Shown here: one piece after another, positions 6,290 through 12,163 of the stretch
Layout of the letters: the number at the start of each line of letters is the position of its first letter
Numbering within the stretch: position 1 is the first letter of the stretch
Assembly (NCBI GenBank): GCA_013349735.1
Contig: DUZC01000043.1
Span: 1 to 12,163 of the forward strand
DNA length: 12,163 nucleotides
Origin: Rhodospirillaceae bacterium
Lineage (GTDB): Bacteria; Pseudomonadota; Alphaproteobacteria; Rhodospirillales; Magnetospirillaceae
Reading direction: 5' to 3'
Translations under genes and position numbers: made by a program
Notes under the pieces: model-generated
Database searches by the model: none
What the model saw: only the letters and a program-made list of their open reading frames with translations
Told to the model about the DNA's origin: nothing

Positions 6290-8173
6290 CTATCCCGAAG
6301 GGTCTTCGGCTTTTTCCAGGGCATCATGGGCAAGAAGCCAGGCTTCTTCGGCCTGGGCTAGCGCCTTTTCAGCGTCAGCCAGCGTGCGTTGGGCCGCCGT
6401 GACTTTTTCCGCCGGTCCGTCATAGAGCCGCGGATCAGCCAATTCGGCTTGCAATTCGGTTTTACGCCGGCCCAGCCGCTCAACCAGCTTCTCTGCATCC
6501 TGGGCGGCCTTGCGCAGGGGAGCCAATTGCTGACGGCGCTCGGCAGCCGAGCGACGGTCACCCCGCCTGGACTCCTGCTTGCCTTGGCGATCATCCCGAC
6601 GGCTTTCCCGGGCCTGATCCAGCAGCAAGCGGCGATAGGCCTCAAGATCGCCATCGAAATCCTGCACGCGCCCATCCGCGACCAGCCAGAGTTGATCGGC
6701 GGCCAGTTCGATCAGATGCGGATCATGGCTGATCAGAATTACGGCGCCTTCATAAGCGTTCAGCGCGGTCACCAAGGCTTCGCGGCTATCAATGTCCAGA
6801 TGGTTGGTGGGCTCGTCAAGGATCATCAGATGCGGGGCGTCACGGCTCATCAGCGCGAACAGCAAACGCGCCTTTTCACCACCCGACAGGTTGGAAACCT
6901 TGACATTGGCCCTTTCCTGACCGAAGCCGAAGCGGCCCAGCTGGGCGCGTACTTTACTTTCAGCGGCCAGGGGCATCAGCGCCTGCATATGATTAAAGGG
7001 GGTGGTCAGAGGGTTCAGTTCCTCCATTTGGTTCTGAGCAAAATAGCCGATCCTTAATTTTGGTGAGCGCCAGATTGTGCCGTTTTGTAAGGTCAGACGA
7101 TCGGCCAGGATCTTGGCCAAAGTGGATTTGCCATTGCCATTGGCGCCCAGCAGGGCAATGCGGTCGGCCATATCGATACGAAAAGAGAGCTGACGCAGCA
7201 CAGGCTGGCCCGGGGCATAACCGGCTTCGCCACGCTCAACCGTCAGCATGGGCGGGGCCAAAGCCTCGGGGTCAGGAAAATCGAAACTGATCGTTCTCTC
7301 TTCGATCACGGACAGGGGGGGGCCTAACCGCTCGAGCATTTTTATGCGGCTTTGCGCCTGGGCCGCCTTGGTCGCTTTGGCCCGGAAGCGATCAATGAAA
7401 GCCTGCAACTTTTGGCGCTGTTCCATTTGCTTGCCAGCCGCCTTGCCAGCCAGTTCCATTTTTTCCTGGCGCGTTTTTTCAAAGCGGTCGTAATTTCCGC
7501 CATAGGCCACGAGCTTGCCCTGATCGATATGAACAATCCGTTCGGCGACGATATTCAGCAATTCCCGGTCATGGCTGATAACCAGCAAGGTGCCGGGATA
7601 ACTGGCCAGATAATTTTCCAGCCATAGGGTTGCCTCAAGATCAAGATGGTTGGTCGGTTCGTCCAGCAGCAGCAAATCCGGATTGGCAAAAAGGGCGCCT
7701 GCCAGGGAAACCCGCATGCGCCAGCCTCCCGAGAAACTGCCCACGGCCCGGCTTTGCGCTTCGGCGTCAAAGCCCAGACCGCTCAGGATGGCGGCGGCTC
7801 GCGCCGGCGCCGAATGGGCCTCGATGGCTGCCAGGCGGTCATGTAACTCGGCCAGGCGATGGGGCTCAGACCCGTTTTCGACGGCAGCCAGCAGCTGCAT
7901 GCGCTCGGGATCGTGAGCCAGAACGCATTCCAGCAGGCTTTCCGGCCCATCAGGCGTTTCCTGAGCTACTGTGCCGATACGCGCGCGCGGGCGCACCGAC
8001 AGCTGACCGCCGTCAGCCTGGGCATCCCCTAGAAGCAGACGAAAGAGGGTGCTTTTTCCCGAGCCGTTACGGCCGACCAGGCCCACGCGCTGACCCTGGG
8101 CGATACGCAAGCTTGCCCCGTCGAACAGCAGGCGTCCGCCAATGCGGTAAATGAGGTCGGTGATCTGCAGCAT
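6290..8173 (-). CDS. yheS: ABC-F family ATPase, YheS-type ribosome-associated protein
   Basis: A 627-residue soluble protein with two ABC ATPase domains and no membrane span, the ABC-F architecture. Domain 1 has Walker A GRNGSGKST (34-42), signature FSGGWRMR (147-154), Walker B LLLLDEPTNHLD (167-178) and the switch SHDRE (200-204). Domain 2 has GANGNGKST (343-351), LSGGEKAR (429-436), LMILDEPTNHLD (449-460) and SHDP (482-485). The interdomain linker (about 225-300) contains IDRFRAKATKAAQAQSRIKM, nearly the wording of E. coli YheS. A very basic segment (521-550) leads into a C-terminal coiled coil (about 545-622). ABC-F proteins bind the ribosomal E site and act on stalled or slow translation; assigning it to YheS rather than Uup rests on the linker and length. 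No upstream in-frame start or good ribosome site precedes the ATG at 8173; a GC hairpin sits there instead. Catalytic Glu residues of both Walker B motifs are intact. Confidence 0.93.
   Translation of the reverse strand: MLQITDLIYRIGGRLLFDGASLRIAQGQRVGLVGRNGSGKSTLFRLLLGDAQADGGQLSVRPRARIGTVAQETPDGPESLLECVLAHDPERMQLLAAVENGSEPHRLAELHDRLAAIEAHSAPARAAAILSGLGFDAEAQSRAVGSFSGGWRMRVSLAGALFANPDLLLLDEPTNHLDLEATLWLENYLASYPGTLLVISHDRELLNIVAERIVHIDQGKLVAYGGNYDRFEKTRQEKMELAGKAAGKQMEQRQKLQAFIDRFRAKATKAAQAQSRIKMLERLGPPLSVIEERTISFDFPDPEALAPPMLTVERGEAGYAPGQPVLRQLSFRIDMADRIALLGANGNGKSTLAKILADRLTLQNGTIWRSPKLRIGYFAQNQMEELNPLTTPFNHMQALMPLAAESKVRAQLGRFGFGQERANVKVSNLSGGEKARLLFALMSRDAPHLMILDEPTNHLDIDSREALVTALNAYEGAVILISHDPHLIELAADQLWLVADGRVQDFDGDLEAYRRLLLDQARESRRDDRQGKQESRRGDRRSAAERRQQLAPLRKAAQDAEKLVERLGRRKTELQAELADPRLYDGPAEKVTAAQRTLADAEKALAQAEEAWLLAHDALEKAEDPSG
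6295..6315 (+). terminator. intrinsic terminator of the pepA-pfp set, inside the 3' end of the convergent ABC-F gene
   Basis: CCGAAG (6295-6300), loop GGT, and CTTCGG (6304-6309) form a perfect 6-bp stem. It is followed by C and then TTTTT (6311-6315) on the plus strand, starting five bases after the pfp stop codon. Read on the minus strand the hairpin is followed by GATAG, with no U-tract, so it should act only on plus-strand transcripts. The same bases encode the last residues AEDPSG of the ABC-F protein. The stem is short, so efficiency is uncertain. Confidence 0.6.
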
Positions 8174-8174
8174 G

Positions 8175-8204
8175 GGCCGCCCAATAGCATGCGGGCGGGC
8201 GGCC
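8175..8204 (-). other. 8-bp GC hairpin immediately upstream of the ABC-F start codon
   Basis: GGCCGCCC (8175-8182) and GGGCGGCC (8197-8204) are exact reverse complements with a 14-base loop. In the minus-strand transcript the stem begins 8 bases after the hemerythrin stop and ends one base before the ABC-F AUG. No U-tract follows, so it is not a canonical terminator. It occupies the place where a ribosome binding site should be, and no clear Shine-Dalgarno sequence is visible. It might limit initiation or be an RNA-processing or attenuation element; that role is inferred. Confidence 0.55.
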
Positions 8205-8212
8205 GGTCAAAG

Positions 8213-8662
8213 CTAATAGGGGCGGCCGTTGCTCCGATGCCAGCTGTCATCGGCTTCAGGATGGGGGGCTGCCAAAAAGGGCTGATATTGCTTGTCGGTG
8301 CCAAGGATATGATCCAGCAACCAGTTGTAAACCAGATCAAACAAATGCCGGGCATCGAGGGCCCTGCCATGTTCGGCATCGGCCTTTAAATTGAAGACCA
8401 CATCATACATGCGGTCATGTTGATCTTTGTGGGCCCGCCAGTCGGGATAACCGGCATGGCGCATGGCCTGTTCTTCCTCGCTGAAATGAAGCAGCACAAA
8501 CTCTTCCAACTGCGTGAGGACCTTGGCGAGTTGGGCTTCATTGCCATTGCCATCCAGCAATGGGTGCAGTTGATTCAGACAATCAATGATCATCCGGTGG
8601 TGCCCATCCAGCAACTCGGACCCCACCGACATCTCGGATCCCCAGGTAATGAAGGTGACCAT
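8213..8662 (-). CDS. bacteriohemerythrin (single-domain, di-iron oxygen-binding protein)
   Basis: A 149-residue single-domain hemerythrin. The complete di-iron ligand set of bacterial hemerythrins is present with the expected spacing: H22 (ELLDGHH), H59 and E63 (HFSEEE), H78 and H82 (HKDQH), H118 and D123 (DHILGTD). The N-terminal ITWGSEMSVG is typical. There is no signal peptide, membrane span or fused sensor domain, so it is a free cytoplasmic oxygen-binding protein, possibly for oxygen storage, delivery or sensing. The start at 8662 is chosen because AAGGAC lies 8 bases upstream and family homology begins there; the frame stays open to 8776, but that extension reads through the deacetylase gene. 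It follows the deacetylase stop by 14 bases and precedes the ABC-F gene by 39, so co-transcription is likely. The last 15 or so residues (after FLAAPHP) are a polar tail without recognisable motif. Confidence 0.93.
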   Translation of the reverse strand: MVTFITWGSEMSVGSELLDGHHRMIIDCLNQLHPLLDGNGNEAQLAKVLTQLEEFVLLHFSEEEQAMRHAGYPDWRAHKDQHDRMYDVVFNLKADAEHGRALDARHLFDLVYNWLLDHILGTDKQYQPFLAAPHPEADDSWHRSNGRPY

Positions 8663-8670
8663 TGCCCTTA

Positions 8671-8676
8671 GTCCTT
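8671..8676 (-). promoter_or_regulatory. ribosome binding site for the hemerythrin gene
   Basis: On the minus strand AAGGAC lies 8 bases before the ATG at 8662, directly after the deacetylase stop codon (8679-8677). It fixes the hemerythrin start and suggests that translation of the two genes is coupled. Confidence 0.65.
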
Positions 8677-9612
8677 TCAGCCATCCATTAAAGCGCGCAT
8701 ATGGGCCGCGACGCAGGCGGCCAGAGCCCGGGTGTCGTAACCGCCTTCCAGCACGGAAACGACCCGGGATGCGCAATGTTTTCGAGCGATATCCAGCAGT
8801 TGCCGGGTCAGCCAGGTGAAGTCGCTGACCTGAAGACGGAGATGCGCCATGGGATCGGCCGCATGTGCGTCGAACCCAGCGGAGATAATCAGCAATTGCG
8901 GGGCAAAGTCATCCAGTGCCGGCAGAATGCCATCACTATAAGCCATACGAAATGGCTCTGAGCCACTGCCGGCGGGTAAGGGAATATTGATCACCCGACA
9001 GCCATTGTCAGGGCCGCGCTCTTCGGGTCCGCCGGTATAAGGAAAGGCGTCAAGCTGATGGGTCGAGCCGTAAAACATGCCCGGCTCATCCCACAAAATC
9101 TGTTGGGTGCCGTTGCCATGATGTACGTCAAAATCAATTACGGCGACGCGCTGCAGACCGTGCGCGTCCCTGGCATGCAAAGCGCCAATGGCGGCATTGC
9201 CGAACAGGCAAAAACCCATGGCCTGCTGCTTTTCGGCGTGATGTCCCGGGGGTCGAACCGCACAAAAGGCATTGCGGCATTTTCCCGCCATCACTTCATC
9301 AATGGCGTAACAGACCGCGCCGGCAGACCGCAGCGCCGCTTCGGCTGTTCCGGACGACAAAATAGTATCGGAATCGACGTCTTTAAAATCTCCGGCCGCG
9401 ATAGGGGCGAGGATCTCCGCAATGTGACTTTCGGGATGGGCGCGGCGCAACTGCTCCATACTGGCCTGCGGCGCTTCATCGCGGAACAGAAAGGAAAAAT
9501 CCTCATGCTCAAGAATGTGAATAATGGACTTAAGGCGATCCGCCGACTCGGGGTGATATTCCCCGGTGTCATGATCAAGGCAGGCGTCATGGGTTAAGAA
9601 TAATGTGCTCAT
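8677..9612 (-). CDS. histone deacetylase family protein (class II / acetylpolyamine amidohydrolase-like)
   Basis: A 311-residue arginase-deacetylase fold enzyme, the usual length for bacterial class II-like members. Visible landmarks are HPESADRL (20-27), RPPGHHAE (120-127) with the tandem catalytic His H124/H125, DFDVHHGNG (160-168) with zinc ligands D162 and H164, the third zinc ligand D248 in SAGFDAH, and LEGGYD with the transition-state Tyr Y292. All catalytic residues are therefore present and it should be an active zinc-dependent deacetylase. Bacterial relatives act on acetylated small molecules such as polyamines, or on acetyl-lysine proteins; the substrate cannot be told from sequence. 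It is cytoplasmic with no signal peptide. The ATG at 9612 lies 43 bases after the rfbD stop, without a clear ribosome site. Its close spacing to the hemerythrin gene suggests co-expression. Confidence 0.93.
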   Translation of the reverse strand: MSTLFLTHDACLDHDTGEYHPESADRLKSIIHILEHEDFSFLFRDEAPQASMEQLRRAHPESHIAEILAPIAAGDFKDVDSDTILSSGTAEAALRSAGAVCYAIDEVMAGKCRNAFCAVRPPGHHAEKQQAMGFCLFGNAAIGALHARDAHGLQRVAVIDFDVHHGNGTQQILWDEPGMFYGSTHQLDAFPYTGGPEERGPDNGCRVINIPLPAGSGSEPFRMAYSDGILPALDDFAPQLLIISAGFDAHAADPMAHLRLQVSDFTWLTRQLLDIARKHCASRVVSVLEGGYDTRALAACVAAHMRALMDG

Positions 9613-9655
9613 TTTGCTGGGACGATCTCAAGAAATTAAGCGCGGCGATACTGCC

Positions 9656-10576
9656 TTATTTTTTTTGTGCTGGCGAGAGGGAACCCGCCGGTTCATCCAT
9701 CATTTCTGCCATGACCAGCGCAAGACTTTCGCGCCAGCAAGGGGGGGTCAGCGCGAAGGCGTTTCGCAGCTTGTTGGTGTCCAGAACAGAATAGGCCGGC
9801 CGGCGTGCTGGCGTCGGATATTGATCGGTGGTGATGGGGCTGACCTCCGGGCCATGGCCCCAGCGTTTGGCGGCCTCGGCAAAAATCGCCTGGGCAAAGC
9901 CATGCCAAGTGGTTTCCCCGTCATCCACATAATGATAAGTGCCAAAAAGGTCGGCGCGCCCTTTGGCCAGACAAGCAATAATCCGGCCAAGGCCTTCGGC
10001 AATGTTATGAGCGGCGGTAGGGCATCCCCGTTGGTCGGCGACCACGTTCAGATGGGGCCGGTCCTTGCCTAGCCGCAACATGGTTTTGACGAAGTTTTTG
10101 CCTTGGGCCGCATAGACCCAGGCCGTGCGCAGAATAATATGGTCGGGGCAGCCTTGGCGGACCCATCGCTCGCCCTCTTCCTTGGATTTGCCATAGATGC
10201 TGACCGGGGCCACCGGGTCCTCTTCGCGGTAGGGTCTATGGCCGTCGCCGGCAAACACGTAATCGGTTGACAACTGTATCAGGGGGCGATGATTTCGTCC
10301 GCACCACAGGGCCATTTGACGGGGTGCCTCGGCGTTAATGCGATAGGCCAGTTCGGCTTCGCTTTCTGCTTGATCAACCGCTGTATAGGCAGCGCAATTG
10401 ACCAGGATATCGGGCTGGAAGTGATCCAGGGCCGCCGCCAGCTCTTGCGGTCGCGACAGATCGAAGGCAGACCGGTCGGGGGCAAGGATCGACAAGCCCA
10501 GCCGGGGGCCCGCGATTTTGAAGGCCCCGCCGACTTGTCCGCTGGCTCCGGTTACCAGAACGCGTCTTTGTTGCAT
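9656..10576 (-). CDS. rfbD: dTDP-4-dehydrorhamnose reductase
   Basis: A 306-residue extended short-chain dehydrogenase that makes the last step to dTDP-L-rhamnose, reducing the 4-keto group with NAD(P)H in the cytoplasm. It shows the Rossmann glycine motif GASGQVG (10-16), NCAAYTAVDQAE (60-71), the catalytic STDYVF (103-108) and YGKSK (Y128, K132), then DQRGCPTA (181-188) and RPAYSVLD (259-266), all standard for RfbD/RmlD. The start at 10576 is preferred because the Rossmann strand follows at once and AGGAC lies a few bases upstream; the frame is open to an ATG at 10636, which would add 20 residues of no family likeness. The gene ends in an A8 run just before TAA (T8 at 9659-9666 on the plus strand). 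It is transcribed away from rfbC and rfbB, unlike the common single rfbBDAC operon. Confidence 0.94.
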   Translation of the reverse strand: MQQRRVLVTGASGQVGGAFKIAGPRLGLSILAPDRSAFDLSRPQELAAALDHFQPDILVNCAAYTAVDQAESEAELAYRINAEAPRQMALWCGRNHRPLIQLSTDYVFAGDGHRPYREEDPVAPVSIYGKSKEEGERWVRQGCPDHIILRTAWVYAAQGKNFVKTMLRLGKDRPHLNVVADQRGCPTAAHNIAEGLGRIIACLAKGRADLFGTYHYVDDGETTWHGFAQAIFAEAAKRWGHGPEVSPITTDQYPTPARRPAYSVLDTNKLRNAFALTPPCWRESLALVMAEMMDEPAGSLSPAQKK

Positions 10577-10676
10577 GGGTGTCCTGTACAACGTCTGGGA
10601 AAACGGTAATCTGCCCAAGGAACGGAAGGCTGTCATGCACTATTCCGCCGTCTAACCCGTCGCTTCGGAGAAAGCT
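10577..10676. promoter_or_regulatory. divergent rfbD/rfbC intergenic region
   Basis: These 100 bases separate the divergent starts of rfbD and rfbC and should hold the promoters of both transcripts. I see no confident -35/-10 pair on either strand. What is clear is GGAG (10667-10670), 6 bases before the rfbC ATG, and AGGAC on the minus strand (10585-10581) before rfbD. No hairpin or operator-like repeat stands out. Confidence 0.45.
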
Positions 10677-11228
10677 ATGGAGATCCAAGCTTGCGCGATT
10701 GCCGATGTGAAGCTGATCACGCCCCGGCGTTTTGGCGATCATCGCGGTTTCTTTTCGGAAACCTTCAATGCGCGGCCGTTTGCCGAGGCCGGATTGCCGA
10801 CCAATTTCGTTCAGGACAATCATTCGCTGTCGCGCCCTAAAGGAACCATCAGGGGGCTGCATTTTCAAGTGGCGCCCTTTGCCCAGGACAAGCTGGTGCG
10901 GGTCACCAAGGGGTCCATTCTGGATGTCGCTGTTGACTTGCGCCCTGGGTCGGTCAGTTTTGGTCAATCGGTTGCGGTGGTGTTGAGTGCCGCTTTATGG
11001 AACCAGCTGTTCATTCCGGTCGGCTTTGCCCATGGCTTCTGTACCCTTGAGGACGAAACCGAGGTGCTTTACAAAGTCACGAACTTCTATTCGCCCGCGC
11101 ATGATCGGGGGCTGGCCTGGGACGACCCTGATCTGGGCATTTCTTGGCCGGTTTCAGCCGAAAATGCCATCTTGTCAGACAAGGACAAAACCCATCCGCG
11201 TTTGCATGCTCTTCCTTCCTGTTTCTGA
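10677..11228 (+). CDS. rfbC: dTDP-4-dehydrorhamnose 3,5-epimerase
   Basis: A 183-residue cupin-fold enzyme of the usual length, which epimerises C3 and C5 of dTDP-4-keto-6-deoxyglucose. The active-site set is complete: R59 and H62 in GTIRGLHFQ, K72 in AQDKLVRV, H119 in VGFAHGF, Y132 in EVLYKVT, and D170 in LSDKDKTHP. The N-terminal FGDHRGFFSETF (19-30) and VQDNHS (45-50) are also characteristic. The ATG at 10677 has GGAG 6 bases upstream. It is followed after 9 bases by rfbB, so the two form an operon. Being a homodimeric cytoplasmic enzyme, it hands its product to RfbD, encoded on the other side of the divergent region. Confidence 0.95.
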   Translation: MEIQACAIADVKLITPRRFGDHRGFFSETFNARPFAEAGLPTNFVQDNHSLSRPKGTIRGLHFQVAPFAQDKLVRVTKGSILDVAVDLRPGSVSFGQSVAVVLSAALWNQLFIPVGFAHGFCTLEDETEVLYKVTNFYSPAHDRGLAWDDPDLGISWPVSAENAILSDKDKTHPRLHALPSCF

Positions 11229-11237
11229 GCCAAAGTG

Positions 11238-12163
11238 ATGAAAACCATTTTTGTGACCGGCGGGGCCGGTTTTATCGGTTCGGCGGTGGTCCGGCAGTTT
11301 CTGGATGAGACCAATTATCGGGTGGTCAATATCGATAAACTGACCTATGCCGCCAATCTTGCGTCTTTGCCTCAGGCAAAGGGCCATGCCCGCTATATTT
11401 TTGCTCAGGCCGACATTTGCGATGGCGGCGCCATGGCTGAACTTTTCGCCCGTTATCGGCCCGAAGGCGTCATGCATCTGGCCGCAGAATCCCATGTCGA
11501 TCGTTCCATCGACGGGCCGGGGCAATTCATTCAGACCAATATCGTCGGCACTTATAGCTTGCTGAATGCGGCCTTGGCTTATTGGCGGGAGAACCCCTTA
11601 CCGGATTTCCGCTTCCATCATATCTCGACGGATGAGGTTTTCGGATCTCTGGGCGCGGACGGCTATTTCACCGAAACCACGCCTTATGCGCCCAATTCGC
11701 CCTATTCGGCCTCCAAGGCCAGTTCGGATCATCTGGTGCGGGCCTGGGCCGAAACTTACGGCCTGCCGGTGGTGCTGACCAATTGTTCCAATAATTATGG
11801 CCCCTACCATTTTCCCGAGAAATTGATCCCGCTGGTGATTATTCGCGGGCTGGCCGGGCAAGCTTTGCCGGTCTATGGCACCGGAGCCAATATTCGGGAT
11901 TGGCTTTATGTGGAAGACCATGCCCAGGCCCTGCGGCTGGTCCTGGAACGGGGTGCCCAGGGGGCCAGCTACAATATCGGCGGCAATAACGAGCGAACGA
12001 ATCTTTCGGTGGTGGAAGCCATCTGCGATCTGCTCGATGAGCTGGCGCCATCGGCAGCGGGGCCTCACCGTCGCCTGATCACCTTTGTTGCGGATCGCCC
12101 GGGGCATGACCAGCGCTATGCCATCGATGCCAGTAAAATCAAACGGGAGCTGGGTTGGGTGCC
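11238..12163 (+). CDS. rfbB: dTDP-glucose 4,6-dehydratase, 3' end outside window
   Basis: The frame is open from ATG 11238 to the window end, giving 308 of an expected 350 or so residues. It is an extended short-chain dehydrogenase using bound NAD to convert dTDP-glucose to dTDP-4-keto-6-deoxyglucose. Motifs are TGGAGFIG (7-14), DKLTYAANL (33-41), HLAAESHVDRSI (80-91), the catalytic STDEVFGSLG (130-139) with T131, D132 and E133, Y156 and K160 in SPYSASKASSDHL, NCSNNYGPYHFPEKLIP (182-198), and RDWLYVEDH (220-228). DRPGHDQRYAID (286-297) near the cut end is also standard. Only the C-terminal substrate-binding tail is missing. It starts 9 bases after the rfbC stop with a weak ribosome site, so translation is probably coupled. 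rfbA, the missing thymidylyltransferase gene, may follow. Confidence 0.95.
   Translation, partial: MKTIFVTGGAGFIGSAVVRQFLDETNYRVVNIDKLTYAANLASLPQAKGHARYIFAQADICDGGAMAELFARYRPEGVMHLAAESHVDRSIDGPGQFIQTNIVGTYSLLNAALAYWRENPLPDFRFHHISTDEVFGSLGADGYFTETTPYAPNSPYSASKASSDHLVRAWAETYGLPVVLTNCSNNYGPYHFPEKLIPLVIIRGLAGQALPVYGTGANIRDWLYVEDHAQALRLVLERGAQGASYNIGGNNERTNLSVVEAICDLLDELAPSAAGPHRRLITFVADRPGHDQRYAIDASKIKRELGWV

Noticed and set aside
6389..7057. 222-codon plus-strand open frame opposite the ABC-F gene.
   Set aside because: Complement of intact ABC ATPase domain 2 and linker coding; no family likeness.
9058..9597. 179-codon plus-strand open frame opposite the deacetylase gene.
   Set aside because: Shadow of a complete enzyme on the other strand; no ribosome site or motif.
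9640..9666. T8 run on the plus strand considered as a terminator tail.
   Set aside because: The preceding plus-strand bases give only a 3-bp stem, and no plus-strand gene ends there.
10577..10636. Longer rfbD start at 10636 adding 20 residues.
   Set aside because: The added residues do not resemble the family, and the Rossmann strand begins right after the ATG at 10576, which has its own AGGAC site.
1..12163. Search for CRISPR arrays, tRNA genes, insertion sequences, toxin-antitoxin or defence genes.
   Set aside because: No direct-repeat series, no transposase or nuclease-like reading frame, and no gap larger than 100 bases to hold an RNA gene. The window reads as housekeeping chromosome.

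Overview
The window looks like ordinary chromosomal DNA from an alphaproteobacterium, most likely a Rhodospirillales / Magnetospirillum-like organism. By eye the GC content is around 60 percent. The support is the pepA-(second M17)-holC order, a pyrophosphate-type phosphofructokinase, a bacteriohemerythrin, and an AmmeMemoRadiSam-type radical SAM protein whose wording is alphaproteobacterial. This placement is an inference; there is no rRNA or other phylogenetic marker here. Coding density is very high. The largest stretch without a gene is 100 bases (rfbD/rfbC divergent region). I see no tRNA, rRNA, insertion sequence, CRISPR array, phage gene or base-composition island.

Layout. Bases 1-549 (+) are the 3' end of amrS. 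A possible weak terminator hairpin (560-576) separates it from a UPF0104 / LPG-synthase-TM type membrane protein (590-1543, +). From 1628 to 6289 (+) lies a tightly packed set: pepA (leucyl aminopeptidase), a second, diverged M17 aminopeptidase, holC (DNA polymerase III chi) and a pyrophosphate-dependent phosphofructokinase. Gaps inside this set are 7, 9 and -1 bases, so it is probably one transcript. It ends at an intrinsic-type terminator (6295-6315) that lies inside the last codons of the convergent ABC-F gene.

The minus strand carries, in transcription order, rfbD (10576-9656), a class II histone-deacetylase-family hydrolase (9612-8677), a bacteriohemerythrin (8662-8213) and a YheS-type ABC-F ATPase (8173-6290). 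Gaps of 43, 14 and 39 bases allow one long transcript. An 8-bp GC hairpin sits one base before the ABC-F start codon. On the plus strand, diverging from rfbD, are rfbC (10677-11228) and rfbB (11238 to the window end, truncated). Together rfbB, rfbC and rfbD supply three of the four steps from glucose-1-phosphate to dTDP-L-rhamnose; the missing rfbA may lie just downstream of the window.

I did not find a convincing new biological system. The items most worth a second look are the tandem pair of diverged M17 aminopeptidases (with a changed active-site-proximal loop and an ambiguous start in the second), the deacetylase-hemerythrin pair, the terminator embedded in a convergent gene, and the hairpin abutting the ABC-F start.
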